Of a stretch of DNA of 64,000 nt, positions 42,911 through 53,600 are shown piece after piece. Position 1 is the stretch's first letter. Every line of letters starts with the position of its first letter. This DNA is from Lysobacterales bacterium (GTDB lineage: Bacteria > Pseudomonadota > Gammaproteobacteria > Xanthomonadales > Rhodanobacteraceae), in the NCBI GenBank assembly GCA_016721015.1, contig JADKJL010000001.1, forward strand, positions 62,001 to 126,000, given 5' to 3'. The translations under genes were made by a program, and so were the position numbers. The notes beneath the pieces are model-generated. The model searched no databases. It saw only the letters and a program-made list of their open reading frames with translations, and was not told the DNA's origin.

Positions 42911-43089
42911 TCAGGGCAGGTGATTCGGTCGAATGCGCAATTGTAGCGCGCATCCACCCGATCCTGGCTTGCGCGAGGGACGTCGATGGCGCCGATTCAC
43001 CTGTCGTCCTGCACATGGCAAGCCCGGGCATGATTGCCTACACTGGGTTCCGGGCGCGACTGCGTCGAAAGGGAGATCCGCGCAGCATC

Positions 43090-46000
43090 ATGTGGGCGCA
43101 ACCGCCATCGCGACGATACCGGGCCCTGCTCGCCGCGGGCTGGCTGGTTGCCATGGCGATGCTGGCAACCTGCTTTTCATGCGCCGCGGTCGAGCGCGAG
43201 TTCTACTTCGACCGGCTTGATGACGAAAGCGGACTGCTGCAGAACTCGGTGCTCTCGCTGCTGCAAACTGCTGACGGCACGATCTGGGTCGGGACGCAGG
43301 GTGCATTGCACCAATACGATGGTTATCGGTTCCGCATCTTCGAGCACAATGCCGATGATCCGGCCAGCCTGCCGGACAGCGCCATCACGGCGCTCGCCGA
43401 AACGGTGGATCGGCGCCTGTGGGTCGGTAGCAGTGCCGCCGGAGTCAGCCGATTCGATCCAGCGACAGGGCGCTTCGATTCCTTTTCACTGCCTGCCGAT
43501 GCGGCCAATCGCAATGCCCGTGAAACCATCACGTCGCTGCGCCTGGATCCTGCGCGGGGTTTGTGGATCGGCAGTCGCGGCGGCCTCGATCTGCTCAGTG
43601 CCGAGAACGATGGACGCGAGCACTATGCGCCCGCGTTGGGGGATACGACCGTGGGCGTCGTGCGCAATCTCGTGCTCGGCAGCAACGGTGACCTTTGGGT
43701 GGCCAGCAGTGCGGGGCTCTGGCGCGTCGAGCGCGATGCCAGCCAGATCCGGCGCGTTGGCGCAAACACATTGGATGATGTTTCCAGCGTATTCGAGGGT
43801 CGGGACACTCACGTGTATGTCGGCACGTCCGCCGGCTTGTCACAGGTTGAGGCGAGCGGCGAGACCCGCTTGTTGTGGCCGAGCGAGCGCAACGCAACCG
43901 TCAATGCCATTGTCGAAGACGATTCCGGCATGCTTTGGCTCGCGGTCAGTGGCCAGGGGCTGGTCATGCTTTCACCCACCAACGGCGAATTTCGCTGGAT
44001 CCGGCCAGAGAGCGATCTCGCTGGCGGGCTGCCGCAGGGCGCGATCACGCAAATGATGGTCGATCGATCCGGCCTGCTCTGGGTCGGCGGGGATGCGACG
44101 GGTCTGAGCAAGGTCGATACCGGCGGTTCGACATTCCGCTTCATCGCCGATTTCAACCCGCAGCGCAATCAAGACACGACCAACAACATCCGCTCGATCC
44201 TCGAAGACCGTCATGATCGCCTCTGGCTCGGCACTGATGGCGACGGCCTCAAAGCCTATGATCGACGCAGCCGCCAATTCACCTATTACGACCAGGTAAT
44301 CGCCCAGGCATTCTCCGCATCATTTCCGACCGTGATCCAGGTCGAGGCACTTGCTGAAGACGCCGCCGGACGGATCTGGTTGGCGAGCAATTTCGGCGTC
44401 GCAACGCTGGATCCGGATACCGGCAAGGTCACTGCGTTGCCGGTCGGCCCGGTCATCCAGAGCGAGGAAGCCAACCCGAGTCGTCGCGCGCTCATCGTCA
44501 GCCATGACGGTGCAATCTGGTTTGCCGGCCGCAATGTCGGTGTCGTGCGCTACGATCCAGTCAGCGCTGAGAGACGAACCTGGCAACATCACGATGGCGA
44601 CCCAGCGAGTCTGAGCCACAACCAGGTGCTCGCCCTGCACGAGGATCGCTTGGGACGCATCTGGGCCGGCACGGCCGATGGGCTCAACCTGATCGATCCC
44701 GCCAGCGACAAGATCCGCGTTTTCCGGCATGAACGCGACAATCCGCGCTCGCTTTCGAGTGACGTTGTCCGCGTCATCCATGAAAGCAACGATGGCAGTA
44801 TCTGGATCGGCACCCACAGTGGGCTCAACCACCTTGCCGAACCTGGGGCCGAGCCGACGCAATTCGAGCGCATTCTCAAGCGCGATGGACTGATAGATGC
44901 GACTGTCTATGCAATCCTTGAAGACTCCTCGCGGCGCGTGTGGATCAGTTCCAATCGCGGCATAGCCACGCTTGATCTGGATACGCGCGCGATCCATGGC
45001 TTTTCAGTCAAGGACGGGCTGCAGGGCCAGGAATTCAATGGCGGCGCATTCAGCAGCCTGCGCGACGGTCGTTTGGCGTTCGGTGGCATCAAGGGCCTCA
45101 ATCTGGTCGTACCGGGCGCGGTTTCGGCCAGCCGTTTCGCCGCACCGGTCGTGGTCAGTGATGTGCGCGTCGGCAACAGCCCGTTGCACAACTACCAATC
45201 GGGACAGCCCGTGCAAATGGCGCAGGCGGACCGGGTCGTGCATTTCATGTTCGCCGCGCTCGATTTCACCGCCCCGGAGCGCAACCAGTTTCGCTACCGG
45301 CTGGAGGGATTCGATGAAGATTGGGTCAATGCCGGCACACGCCATGAGGCGACCTACACCAACCTCGATCCAGGCCACTACATTTTTCGCGTCCTGGCCA
45401 GCAATCACGATGGGTTCTGGAGTGAAACCGGTGCAACCGTTCCACTGACGGTCTCGCCGGCCTGGTGGAACAGCGGTTTGATGAAAGCCATCTACGCCGC
45501 TTGCGCGTTGCTCGCGACCTTGGCGCTGTGGCTGTCGATGCGGCGCAAACGTCGCCAGCAGCGCCTGCATGCGGTCGAATTGCAGGATCGCGAGGGCCGT
45601 CTGCGCCTTGCCCTTTGGGGTTCCAGCGACGAGTTCTGGGATCTCGACATGGACAGCGGTGTATTGATTCGCCTCAGCGCGAGCCGGGCGCAGGGCAACC
45701 AGCGCGAGGAGATCCACTCGGTCTACGACTGGGTCAGGGAAAACATCCATCCGGATGACCAGCGCGTCATCGCGCAGAAGCTGGACGACCACATCAACAA
45801 CCGCTCACCCCAGTTCGAATCCGAACAGCGCGTCCGCGTCGGCAATGGCCGATGGATCTGGGTTCTGGTGCGCGGCAAGATCGTCGAACGCAGCGATGAG
45901 GGCCGCCCGCTGCGCATTTGCGGCACCGCCCGCAACATCACTGCCAGACGCGACGCCGACCGCGAGCGCCGTATCGTCCAGGAAGTGATCAGCAGCATGC

Positions 46001-47661
46001 GCGAGGCCGTCACCGTGTGCGACCTCGAGTTCAATTTCGTCTCGGTCAATCCCGCCTTCACGCGCATCACGGGCTGGCAGGAGCACGAGGTGATCGGTCG
46101 CAACGTATCCCTGCTCAATTGCGCCCAGCATTCGGCCGAGCACTATCAGGACATGCGTGATTCGATCATGCGTGAGGGCCTGTGGCGCGGCGAACTCTGG
46201 CAGCGGCGCAAGGATGGCGAGGAGTTCCTTTCCTGGCTGCAAAGCTCGGAAGTCCGCGATGCCCAGGGTCAGCGCACCCATTTCATCGGCGTGCTTACCG
46301 ACATCACCGATCGCAAGCGCAACGAGCAGGAACTGCGCTACCTGGCCAACTACGACACCCTGACCGGCCTGCCCAATCGCACTCTGCTGGCCGAGCGGCT
46401 CGGTCATGCGGTGATCCGTGCACGTCGTGGCGGACACAAGGTGGCCGTCTTGTTCCTCGACCTCGATCGCTTCAAGCACGTCAATGATTCAATGGGCCAT
46501 GCCGCGGGCGACCGCATGCTCAAGGCCGCCGGCAGCCGACTGCGTGACAACATCCGCGATGGTGATACGGTCGCCCGCATCGGTGGTGACGAATTCACCG
46601 TGATCCTCGAAGAACTGACTGACGGTATCGAGGCCGAGCGCGTCGCGCAAAAGTTGATCAGCGCCTTCGAAAAGCCGCTTGAACTCAACGATGGCCAGGA
46701 CGTCGTGATCTCGCCGTCGATCGGCATCAGCCTGTATCCGGATCACGCGCAGACGCCGACCGATCTGCTCAAATTCGCCGACACCGCGATGTATCAGGCC
46801 AAGGATCGCGGCCGCAAGACCTACATGGTCTACACCGAAACGATGGATGCTGCGGCGCGCCTGCGCGCAACCCTGGTCGGCGCCCTGCGCAAGGCCATTG
46901 AGCGCGACGAACTGAGCCTGGTCTATCAACCCAAGCTGTCCCTGCTCGATGAACACATCACCGGCGTCGAAGCCTTGTTGCGCTGGCGCAGCGAGGAACT
47001 CGGCGACATACCGCCCTCGACGTTCATTCCGGTGGCCGAGGAATCCGGTCTGATCATCGAGATCGGCGACTGGGTGCTGGTGCGCGCCTGCCAACAACTC
47101 GCATCCTGGCAGCGCGACGGCCTGCGCGACATTTCAATGTCGGTGAACCTCTCGGTTCTGCAACTGCAGCGTGGCGACCTGATCCAGCGACTGTGCGACA
47201 TCCTCGCCGAAAACGACATTGCCCCGAACCAACTCGAGTTGGAGTTGACCGAGAGCGTGATCATGGCCAATGCCGAACAATCCATCAGTACCCTGCGCCA
47301 ACTCAAGGCGGTCGGGGTGACCCTGTCGATCGACGATTTCGGTACCGGCTATTCGTCGCTGAGCTATCTGCGCCGGCTTCCGATTGACACGCTGAAGATC
47401 GACAAGGAGTTCGTCGGCGACATCACCACCGATCCGGACGACGAGGCGATCACCGCGACCGTGATCAACATGGCCCATTCGCTGGGGCTCAACGTGATCG
47501 CCGAAGGCGTCGAAACGGCTGAACAGGCGGAATACCTGCGTGAGCAGGGCTGTGACGAGATCCAGGGCCATTGGTTGTCCAGACCGATCCCGGCCGCACA
47601 ATGCTTCCTGTTCCTGCGTGACCGCGACCGCCGCCGCCGCGCGACCCTGCGCAGCTCGTAA
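43090..47661 (+). CDS. Propeller-sensor PAS-GGDEF-EAL bifunctional c-di-GMP protein
   Basis: A 1,523-residue membrane sensor. I placed the start at 43090 (GGGAGA upstream), which gives a signal peptide at about 12-35. A periplasmic sensor of two-component-regulator propeller repeats (IWVGTQGALHQYDG, LWIGSRGGLDLLS, IWAGTADGLNLIDP) covers about 40-670 and a Y_Y_Y domain about 683-785. A membrane helix (797-819) precedes two PAS/PAC units (to about 1085). The GGDEF domain has GGDEF at 1165-1169 and an upstream RDGD inhibitory site. The EAL domain has EAL at 1294-1296, DDFGTGYSSLSYL and KIDKEFV. Both active sites look intact, so it may make and degrade c-di-GMP. The propeller ligand, often a glycan, is unknown. 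Confidence 0.95.
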   Translation: MWAQPPSRRYRALLAAGWLVAMAMLATCFSCAAVEREFYFDRLDDESGLLQNSVLSLLQTADGTIWVGTQGALHQYDGYRFRIFEHNADDPASLPDSAITALAETVDRRLWVGSSAAGVSRFDPATGRFDSFSLPADAANRNARETITSLRLDPARGLWIGSRGGLDLLSAENDGREHYAPALGDTTVGVVRNLVLGSNGDLWVASSAGLWRVERDASQIRRVGANTLDDVSSVFEGRDTHVYVGTSAGLSQVEASGETRLLWPSERNATVNAIVEDDSGMLWLAVSGQGLVMLSPTNGEFRWIRPESDLAGGLPQGAITQMMVDRSGLLWVGGDATGLSKVDTGGSTFRFIADFNPQRNQDTTNNIRSILEDRHDRLWLGTDGDGLKAYDRRSRQFTYYDQVIAQAFSASFPTVIQVEALAEDAAGRIWLASNFGVATLDPDTGKVTALPVGPVIQSEEANPSRRALIVSHDGAIWFAGRNVGVVRYDPVSAERRTWQHHDGDPASLSHNQVLALHEDRLGRIWAGTADGLNLIDPASDKIRVFRHERDNPRSLSSDVVRVIHESNDGSIWIGTHSGLNHLAEPGAEPTQFERILKRDGLIDATVYAILEDSSRRVWISSNRGIATLDLDTRAIHGFSVKDGLQGQEFNGGAFSSLRDGRLAFGGIKGLNLVVPGAVSASRFAAPVVVSDVRVGNSPLHNYQSGQPVQMAQADRVVHFMFAALDFTAPERNQFRYRLEGFDEDWVNAGTRHEATYTNLDPGHYIFRVLASNHDGFWSETGATVPLTVSPAWWNSGLMKAIYAACALLATLALWLSMRRKRRQQRLHAVELQDREGRLRLALWGSSDEFWDLDMDSGVLIRLSASRAQGNQREEIHSVYDWVRENIHPDDQRVIAQKLDDHINNRSPQFESEQRVRVGNGRWIWVLVRGKIVERSDEGRPLRICGTARNITARRDADRERRIVQEVISSMREAVTVCDLEFNFVSVNPAFTRITGWQEHEVIGRNVSLLNCAQHSAEHYQDMRDSIMREGLWRGELWQRRKDGEEFLSWLQSSEVRDAQGQRTHFIGVLTDITDRKRNEQELRYLANYDTLTGLPNRTLLAERLGHAVIRARRGGHKVAVLFLDLDRFKHVNDSMGHAAGDRMLKAAGSRLRDNIRDGDTVARIGGDEFTVILEELTDGIEAERVAQKLISAFEKPLELNDGQDVVISPSIGISLYPDHAQTPTDLLKFADTAMYQAKDRGRKTYMVYTETMDAAARLRATLVGALRKAIERDELSLVYQPKLSLLDEHITGVEALLRWRSEELGDIPPSTFIPVAEESGLIIEIGDWVLVRACQQLASWQRDGLRDISMSVNLSVLQLQRGDLIQRLCDILAENDIAPNQLELELTESVIMANAEQSISTLRQLKAVGVTLSIDDFGTGYSSLSYLRRLPIDTLKIDKEFVGDITTDPDDEAITATVINMAHSLGLNVIAEGVETAEQAEYLREQGCDEIQGHWLSRPIPAAQCFLFLRDRDRRRRATLRSS

Positions 47662-47713
47662 TGGCGATCTGCCGTGCGCAGCGGGCCTCGTTTTCCGGTG
47701 TATAGTTCCGCCC

Positions 47714-47941
47714 ATGTCCGAGAAACAACCGACCCTGGCGGCCATCACTGAAATCAGCGCGCACGTCGATCGACTGGTCGAGACCTGCCGTCGGCTCAGC
47801 GAGGAGAATCGCAGCCTGCGCCAAAGCCAGGAGCAACTGGCCAACGAAAGGGCCGGCCTGATCGCCCGCAATGAGCAGGCACGCTCGCGGGTAGAGGCGA
47901 TGATCAGTCGGCTCAAGTCACTGGAGCAGAACCAGGCATGA
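47714..47941 (+). CDS. TIGR02449 family coiled-coil protein
   Basis: A 75-residue, strongly helical and charged protein (HVDRLVETCRRLSEENRSLR, QEQLANERAGLIARNEQARS, VEAMISRLKSL), matching the short TIGR02449 family found just upstream of zapA in Lysobacterales and Pseudomonas. The coiled coil resembles ZapB, a Z-ring-associated protein, so a division role is plausible but unproven. TATAGT at about 47701 could be a -10 box. The stop overlaps zapA by four bases. Confidence 0.85.
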   Translation: MSEKQPTLAAITEISAHVDRLVETCRRLSEENRSLRQSQEQLANERAGLIARNEQARSRVEAMISRLKSLEQNQA

Positions 47942-48234
47942 GCGACGCGGTGACCGTGCACATCCTCGATCGGGACTACCTGATCGGTTGCAAACCCGAA
48001 GAACGTGACGGACTGATCAGTGCGGCGGCCTATCTCGACGGCAAGCTGCGCGAATTGCGCGAGCACAACCGCAGCGGCGGGCTTGAGCGCATCGCGGTAC
48101 TCGCCGGCCTCAACGTCGCCCACGAGCTGCTCGACCTCAAGCAGCAACAGGCCGCCAGCGGCAACCAGTTGGCACAGCATCTGCAAGCACTCAAATCAAA
48201 GCTTGAAGCGGGTTTGCCCTCGTCCCTACAATAG
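47938..48234 (+). CDS. zapA: Cell division protein ZapA
   Basis: A 98-residue ZapA. The N-terminal beta-strand region (VTVHILDRDYLIGCKPEERDGL, then AAAYLDGKLRELRE) and the C-terminal coiled coil (HELLDLKQQQAASGNQLAQHLQALKSKLE) are as in E. coli ZapA. It cross-links FtsZ filaments in the Z-ring. The zapA-6S RNA-fthFS order is conserved in gammaproteobacteria. The 6S RNA promoter overlaps the end of this gene. Confidence 0.94.
   Translation: MSDAVTVHILDRDYLIGCKPEERDGLISAAAYLDGKLRELREHNRSGGLERIAVLAGLNVAHELLDLKQQQAASGNQLAQHLQALKSKLEAGLPSSLQ
48203..48232 (+). promoter_or_regulatory. Promoter of 6S RNA
   Basis: TTGAAG (48203-48208) and TACAAT (48227-48232) are separated by 18 bases, and the -10 box ends eight bases before the 6S RNA stem begins. 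It lies inside the last codons of zapA. Confidence 0.7.
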
Positions 48235-48239
48235 ACGCC

Positions 48240-48432
48240 GGTGTCCTCGGCAGTGTTTGACAGCACGTTCAACATTTTGCCTTGTTCCTGTATCGAACCC
48301 GGGACAGTTGCGCGACCGTCGGTGTGCAAGTCCGCCCTGAGCGGAAAGCCTGATGACGACGCAAAGCTCTCCCACCTGAACCATTTGGTTCAAGGTCGTT
48401 CGATGTGCATCGGCACAGCGGAGGACGCCTCT
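48240..48432 (+). ncRNA. ssrS: 6S RNA
   Basis: A roughly 190-base RNA between zapA and fthFS, its conserved place in gammaproteobacteria. The ends form a 9-bp closing stem (GGTGTCCTC at 48240-48248 with GAGGACGCC at 48421-48429), followed by a T-run that acts as terminator. Inside, CTGAACCATTTGGTTCAAGG corresponds to the conserved CTTGAACCAAGGGTTCAAGG hairpin of E. coli 6S RNA. 6S RNA mimics an open promoter and binds sigma-70 RNA polymerase holoenzyme, lowering housekeeping transcription in stationary phase. Confidence 0.9.
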
Positions 48433-48456
48433 TTTTTTTCCACCCCTGCGACAAAC

Positions 48457-49058
48457 ATGACGGTCGAAGACAAGCGCAAGATCCTGCGCGCCGGATTGCG
48501 CGCGCGGCGCAAGGCGCTGGTTGCCAGCGACCGCATCGCGGCAGCCAATGGTGTCGCGGGGACTCTCGAACAACTCGCCGACTTCCTCGTCGATCCGAGC
48601 ATCGCCGGCTATTGGGCGATCGATGGCGAACTGCCGCTGCATGTCGTGGTCGCCAATCTCGGCCGGCGTGGCCAGAAATACTGTCTGCCACGGATCACCG
48701 GATTGCGTCAGCTCTCGTTTGTCGAATGGCGCACCGGGGCCGACCTCGAGGCCAATCGCTATGGCATTCCGGAGCCGGTCTGCACCGAAAGCGACCTGAT
48801 CGCGGCGCAGGATGTCGACATCGTCCTGGTGCCCCTGCTCGGCTTCGATCGTCAGGGGCATCGCATTGGCTATGGTGGTGGCTACTACGATGCCAGCTTC
48901 GCGTTCCTGCGCGGGCGCGATGAAGCGCGGCGTCCCCTGCTGGTCGGCATCGGTTACGCGGCTCAGGAGGTCGAGGCGATCGAAGCGGCCGAGTGGGATG
49001 TGAATCTCGACTACGTCGCCACGGAATCGGAGTTGATCGATTGCCGGGCGGAGACGCC

Positions 49059-49062
<4 letters not shown>
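48457..49062 (+). CDS. fthFS: 5-formyltetrahydrofolate cyclo-ligase
   Basis: A 201-residue enzyme (YgfA) that converts 5-formyl-tetrahydrofolate to 5,10-methenyl-tetrahydrofolate with ATP. The start at 48457 (MTVEDKRKILRAGLRARRK) lies just after the 6S RNA terminator; the longer frame would run through the 6S gene. Conserved segments are the basic N-terminus, the VPLLGFDRQGHRIGYGGGYYD nucleotide/substrate loop (about 128-148) and the YAAQEV ending region. It overlaps the EVE gene by four bases. Confidence 0.95.
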
Positions 49063-49517
<455 letters not shown>

Positions 49518-49530
49518 CGGAGTGGCTACG

Positions 49531-50169
49531 ATGGCAAACGAAGGGGGCAAGCGCCGCGCCGCGCGCGCGGCCATGCGCTATGTCGAACCGGGGATGATCG
49601 TGGGTGTCGGCACCGGTTCGACCGTGGCCTACTTCATCGATGCGCTGGCCGAGCGTCGCGGCGACATCGAGGCGGCCGTGTCCAGCTCGGAACAATCGAC
49701 CCGCTTGCTCAAGGCGCGCGGCATTGATGTCATCGACCTCAACGCGAGCGGCGAACTCGCCCTGTATGTCGATGGCGCCGACGAGTGCGATCCGCAGCGC
49801 TGCCTGATCAAGGGCGGCGGTGCCGCGCTGACCCGCGAGAAGATCATCGCGGCGGCATCCAGGCAGTTCGTCTGCATCATCGATCCGAGCAAGCGCGTCG
49901 ACGTACTCGGCAAGTTCCCGCTGCCGGTCGAGGTGATTCCGATGGCGCGCAGCCATGTCGCGCGGCAGCTCGTCCTGCTCGGTGGCCAGCCAGTCTGGCG
50001 CGACGGCGTCACTACCGACAACGGCAACTGGATCCTCGACGTGCACAACCTGCGCATCACCGATCCGGTTACGCTTGAAAGCGCGATCAACCAGATCGTC
50101 GGGGTGGTCACGGTCGGCCTGTTTGCCGCGCGCCGCGCCGATGTCGTGCTGACCGGCGAAGAGCCATAG
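49531..50169 (+). CDS. rpiA: Ribose-5-phosphate isomerase A
   Basis: A 212-residue RpiA interconverting ribose-5-phosphate and ribulose-5-phosphate in the pentose phosphate pathway. The phosphate-binding loop VGVGTGSTVAYFIDAL, the DGADE motif (with catalytic Asp/Glu) and LIKGGGAALTREKI are intact. ATG at 49531 has GGAG eight bases before it; a GTG three codons earlier overlaps that ribosome site, so is less likely. It ends the fthFS-EVE-rpiA run and faces the convergent thioredoxin gene. Confidence 0.96.
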   Translation: MANEGGKRRAARAAMRYVEPGMIVGVGTGSTVAYFIDALAERRGDIEAAVSSSEQSTRLLKARGIDVIDLNASGELALYVDGADECDPQRCLIKGGGAALTREKIIAAASRQFVCIIDPSKRVDVLGKFPLPVEVIPMARSHVARQLVLLGGQPVWRDGVTTDNGNWILDVHNLRITDPVTLESAINQIVGVVTVGLFAARRADVVLTGEEP

Positions 50170-50219
50170 AACCGTGAAGCTTCCGATCTGAAGATGCCAC
50201 TTCCTCAGTCGGATTGCTG

Positions 50220-50603
50220 TCAACCTTGCCTGATTGGCTGAAGGCGCAGTTGATCTATGGCGGCGACAAACGCATCGGCGCCGGGCCATTCGGTGATACG
50301 GCCCAGTTTTCTCCCTTTTCGGAAAACGAAGAAGGTCGGCACACCGTGCAGGCCAAAGCGTGTCGCCATGTCCGGATCGTTGTACACATTGGTGTGCAGC
50401 CAGCGCACATCGGGCCATCGGAATCGACTGCTGGCGGCCAGCATGGCGGCCTTGGCCACGTCGCAGTTCACGCAGTCGCGCCCCCAGAGAAAGAGGATGT
50501 CCAGGCTGGCCGATGATGCCGCGAGCTCGCTGTCGAGCGCAGCCGACGAGGTTCGCCGCATCGGAAAGGCGAGGACGAATTCAGTGAATGTGGCTTCGTT
50601 CAT
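50220..50603 (-). CDS. Thioredoxin-like protein
   Basis: A 127-residue thioredoxin fold protein with active site CVNC (in LWGRDCVNCDVAK) and cis-proline loop GVPTFFVF. The WCGPC consensus is not conserved, so redox potential and partners will differ from classic thioredoxin. No signal peptide is apparent; it is probably cytosolic. The first 23 bases overlap the 3' end of lhr on the same strand, indicating cotranscription with the helicase gene. Confidence 0.88.
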   Translation of the reverse strand: MNEATFTEFVLAFPMRRTSSAALDSELAASSASLDILFLWGRDCVNCDVAKAAMLAASSRFRWPDVRWLHTNVYNDPDMATRFGLHGVPTFFVFRKGRKLGRITEWPGADAFVAAIDQLRLQPIRQG

Positions 50604-53600
50604 GGGCCGCCGACTCGCTCGATGCTGCGGATTCACCCTGACCGCGGAAAACCAGCGCGTGTTGCCACTCTGCCGGAACCGCTGCGTCGCTGCCATCGAG
50701 ACGAACCGCCTTGCCGCCGGTCAGGGCAGCGACTGCGATGCCGTCGATATGCAGGATGCGTGAACCGACGATCGCCGGCGCGCGCGCGCCGGGTGTCAAA
50801 ATGCCGACCAGATTCAGCGGATCGCTGGCTGCGATCACGACCTTGCTGCCATCGCGCTCGCGCGAACGCGCCTTGCGCAACAGCGGAATCGCTTCGGGCA
50901 ACGCAAACTGCTCACCGGACAGACCGGCAATGAAGCGGCCGCCACGAATCTCGCCACGTGCTTCGAGCTGACGATAGACGCGCAGCAACTCGCGCCACGG
51001 CGGCAGCCATGCCGATTCACGCGCCAACAGACGCCAGCAGATCACGCCGTAGCGACGCAGCAAGGTGCGCGCAACATGTTCGATCGATTCCTGTTGCGCT
51101 TCCCGCGCGAGATCCGACGATGACTCCGGCGTCAGCAAGCGCGTCAATGCCCAGCGACCGGCATCTTCGATCCCCATCAGATTGGACCGGCGTGTGCGGC
51201 GCGCATGCTTCGAGCGCCTGGCCGCAGGCACCAGCAAGGCGCGCAGGCCGGCAAAGCTGTCGGCATTGATCAAGCCGCGACTGACCAGTTCGCCGAGCGC
51301 CTCTTCGAGTTCGACCTTGAGCAGTCGTGTGCCTTGCGCAATCTCGTCAAAGAACGAGGCACCCTGCGCGCGCAGATGATCGAGCACGGCCTGGGCGCGA
51401 GATGAGGTTGCCGTTTCGCCTTGCGTGGAACCCAGCGCCAATTGCGACCAAAGACGCAGACTGCGCCGTGGCAGGATCAGGATTGGCGTGCTCCGAACAG
51501 GTCCGGCGGCACGTTCCCGATTCGCTGATGCGACGCTCGCGAAGCGCGTCCAGATGATGCGTCCACTGCGGCATTGCTCATCGAGCCAATGGATCGAATA
51601 GTCGGCAATGCGCGCAGGCAGCAGCTCGGTTTCCCATGCGCCGGCGGCCGATTCAAACCCTTCGAGCTGCCCCAACACGCTGGCCAGGGCATCCGGCCCA
51701 CGCGCCTGCGCATTGGCCGCGATGCGATGCCAATCGAACAGGAAGCGCATGTAGTCGCGCGCCTCAACCGGCTCGATCTCGCGACGCAGACGCTTGAGCG
51801 TATAGCGATGAATGCGCGCAAGCAGATGGCGCTCGCACCATTCCTCAACCTCGCTGGCCGGCGTGAACCGCCCGCGCATGACAAAGCCCTGGGTTTCCAG
51901 TGCGACCAGCGCCCGCTCAATTTCCGTCAGCGCGACTGCCATCGATTCGGCCAACCGGATGGCCGTGACCGGGCCGAGCGCCGTCATGCGCGCCCGCAGC
52001 AGATCGATCAGCGCATCCTCGCGCGTCCATTCGATGGCGGCATATTCGGCCGGCGCTTCGATGGCAGGTTGCATGGTCGCCAGCGGATGGATGGCCTGGA
52101 TCTGCGGCAGTTTCTCGGCAGCCACCCAAATGGCGCCGTCTTCTTTCATAGGAAGCGGCTTCAGCCGCGATGCTTCTGCGTGCGAACTGGGCATCGCGAC
52201 CGCAGGGAGTCCCTTTTTGGGGCGGCTGAAGCCGCTTCCCACGAAAAGCCGCGTGGCGCGCATCTGCCTGGCGAGTTGCATCAGCCAGTCTGCCCATTGC
52301 GGCTGGCTCGCTGCTTCGTCGGTGCTCACATGGCCTATGCCAAGCAAGGTTTCGTGCATTTCGTCAGCGTCGCGCGGATCCGGCCAGGCTTCCTCACGCA
52401 CAGCCTCGATCGCCGACAGATCGAGCGCGCCGAGATCATCACCCGATTCGGGATCACTCCAGCGACGCATCTGCACGGCCTGGGTGCGCCGCTCTTCCAA
52501 TGGTGCGTCATCGAGGAAGGCGTAAGGTCGGGCGCCGAGAATCTCGGCAGCCAGCGGCGAAGGTTCGGGCAGGTCACGAGCGACGATGCCGATGGTTCCG
52601 TTTTCCAGCCCGCGCAGCACATCGAGCCAGCCGTCGACATCCATCGCCTCGTGCAGGCAATCGTTGAGAGTCTGCGCGACCAGCGGATGATCGGGAATCT
52701 GGCGCTCGCCCACGATGTTTTCGAGACACGCGACCTGATCCGGAAATACCGTGGCGAGCAGATCCTCGGACTTCATGCGCTGCAGTTGCGGTGCAATTTT
52801 CTGGCCGCCGGCAAAGCGCGGCAAGGCCAGCGCCGTGGTTGCCGCCCAGCGCCAGCGCACGCCAAACAACGGTGCATCGAGCAGCGCCTGGACGAGGATG
52901 TCCTGCGCGCTGGCCGAATGCAGATAGCGCGACACCTCAATCAACGGAAAGCTGTGACTGGTCGACAACGACAGGATGATCGCATCTTCGGTGGCCGCCG
53001 CCTGCAGCTCGAAATTGAACGAGCGACAGAAGCGCTTGCGCAACGCGAGGCCCCAGGCCTTGTTGATGCGGCTGCCGAACGGCGAATGGATGATCAGCTG
53101 GGTGCCACCGGATTCGTCGAAGAAGCGTTCCATGACGATCTGCTCGCGCGTCGGCAACACACCCAGCGCATTGCGCACGCGGGCCAGATAGTCGACCAGT
53201 TGCTGCGCGGCGACGGCGTTGATGCCGACCTCATCGACCAGCCAGCGGCAGGCCAATGCGATCCGTTCTCCGATCTGCGTGGGAGCGACTTCAGTCGCGA
53301 TGCCTGTTCCATCACCCTGGGCGATCAGACGCGCCTCGATTTCTTCGCGCAAACGCGACACGCCAATCGACAGTTCATCGCTGCGACCGGGCGCTTCAGC
53401 GATCCAGAACGGGATGCTCGGCGGCAATCCATGCGCATCCTCGACGCGCAACTTGCTGCGTTCGACGCGCAGCACGCGATAGCTCGTATTGCCGAGCTGA
53501 AATATGTCACCGGCCATGCTCTCGATGGCGAAATCTTCGTGCACGCTGCCGACCGTGATCGTCTCGGGTTCGACCACGACCGCATAATCGGCGGTATCGG

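Noticed and set aside
48241..48456. A longer 5-formyltetrahydrofolate cyclo-ligase starting inside the 6S region
   Set aside because: It would be coded by the 6S RNA and its terminator; MTVEDKRKIL at 48457 matches the family start.
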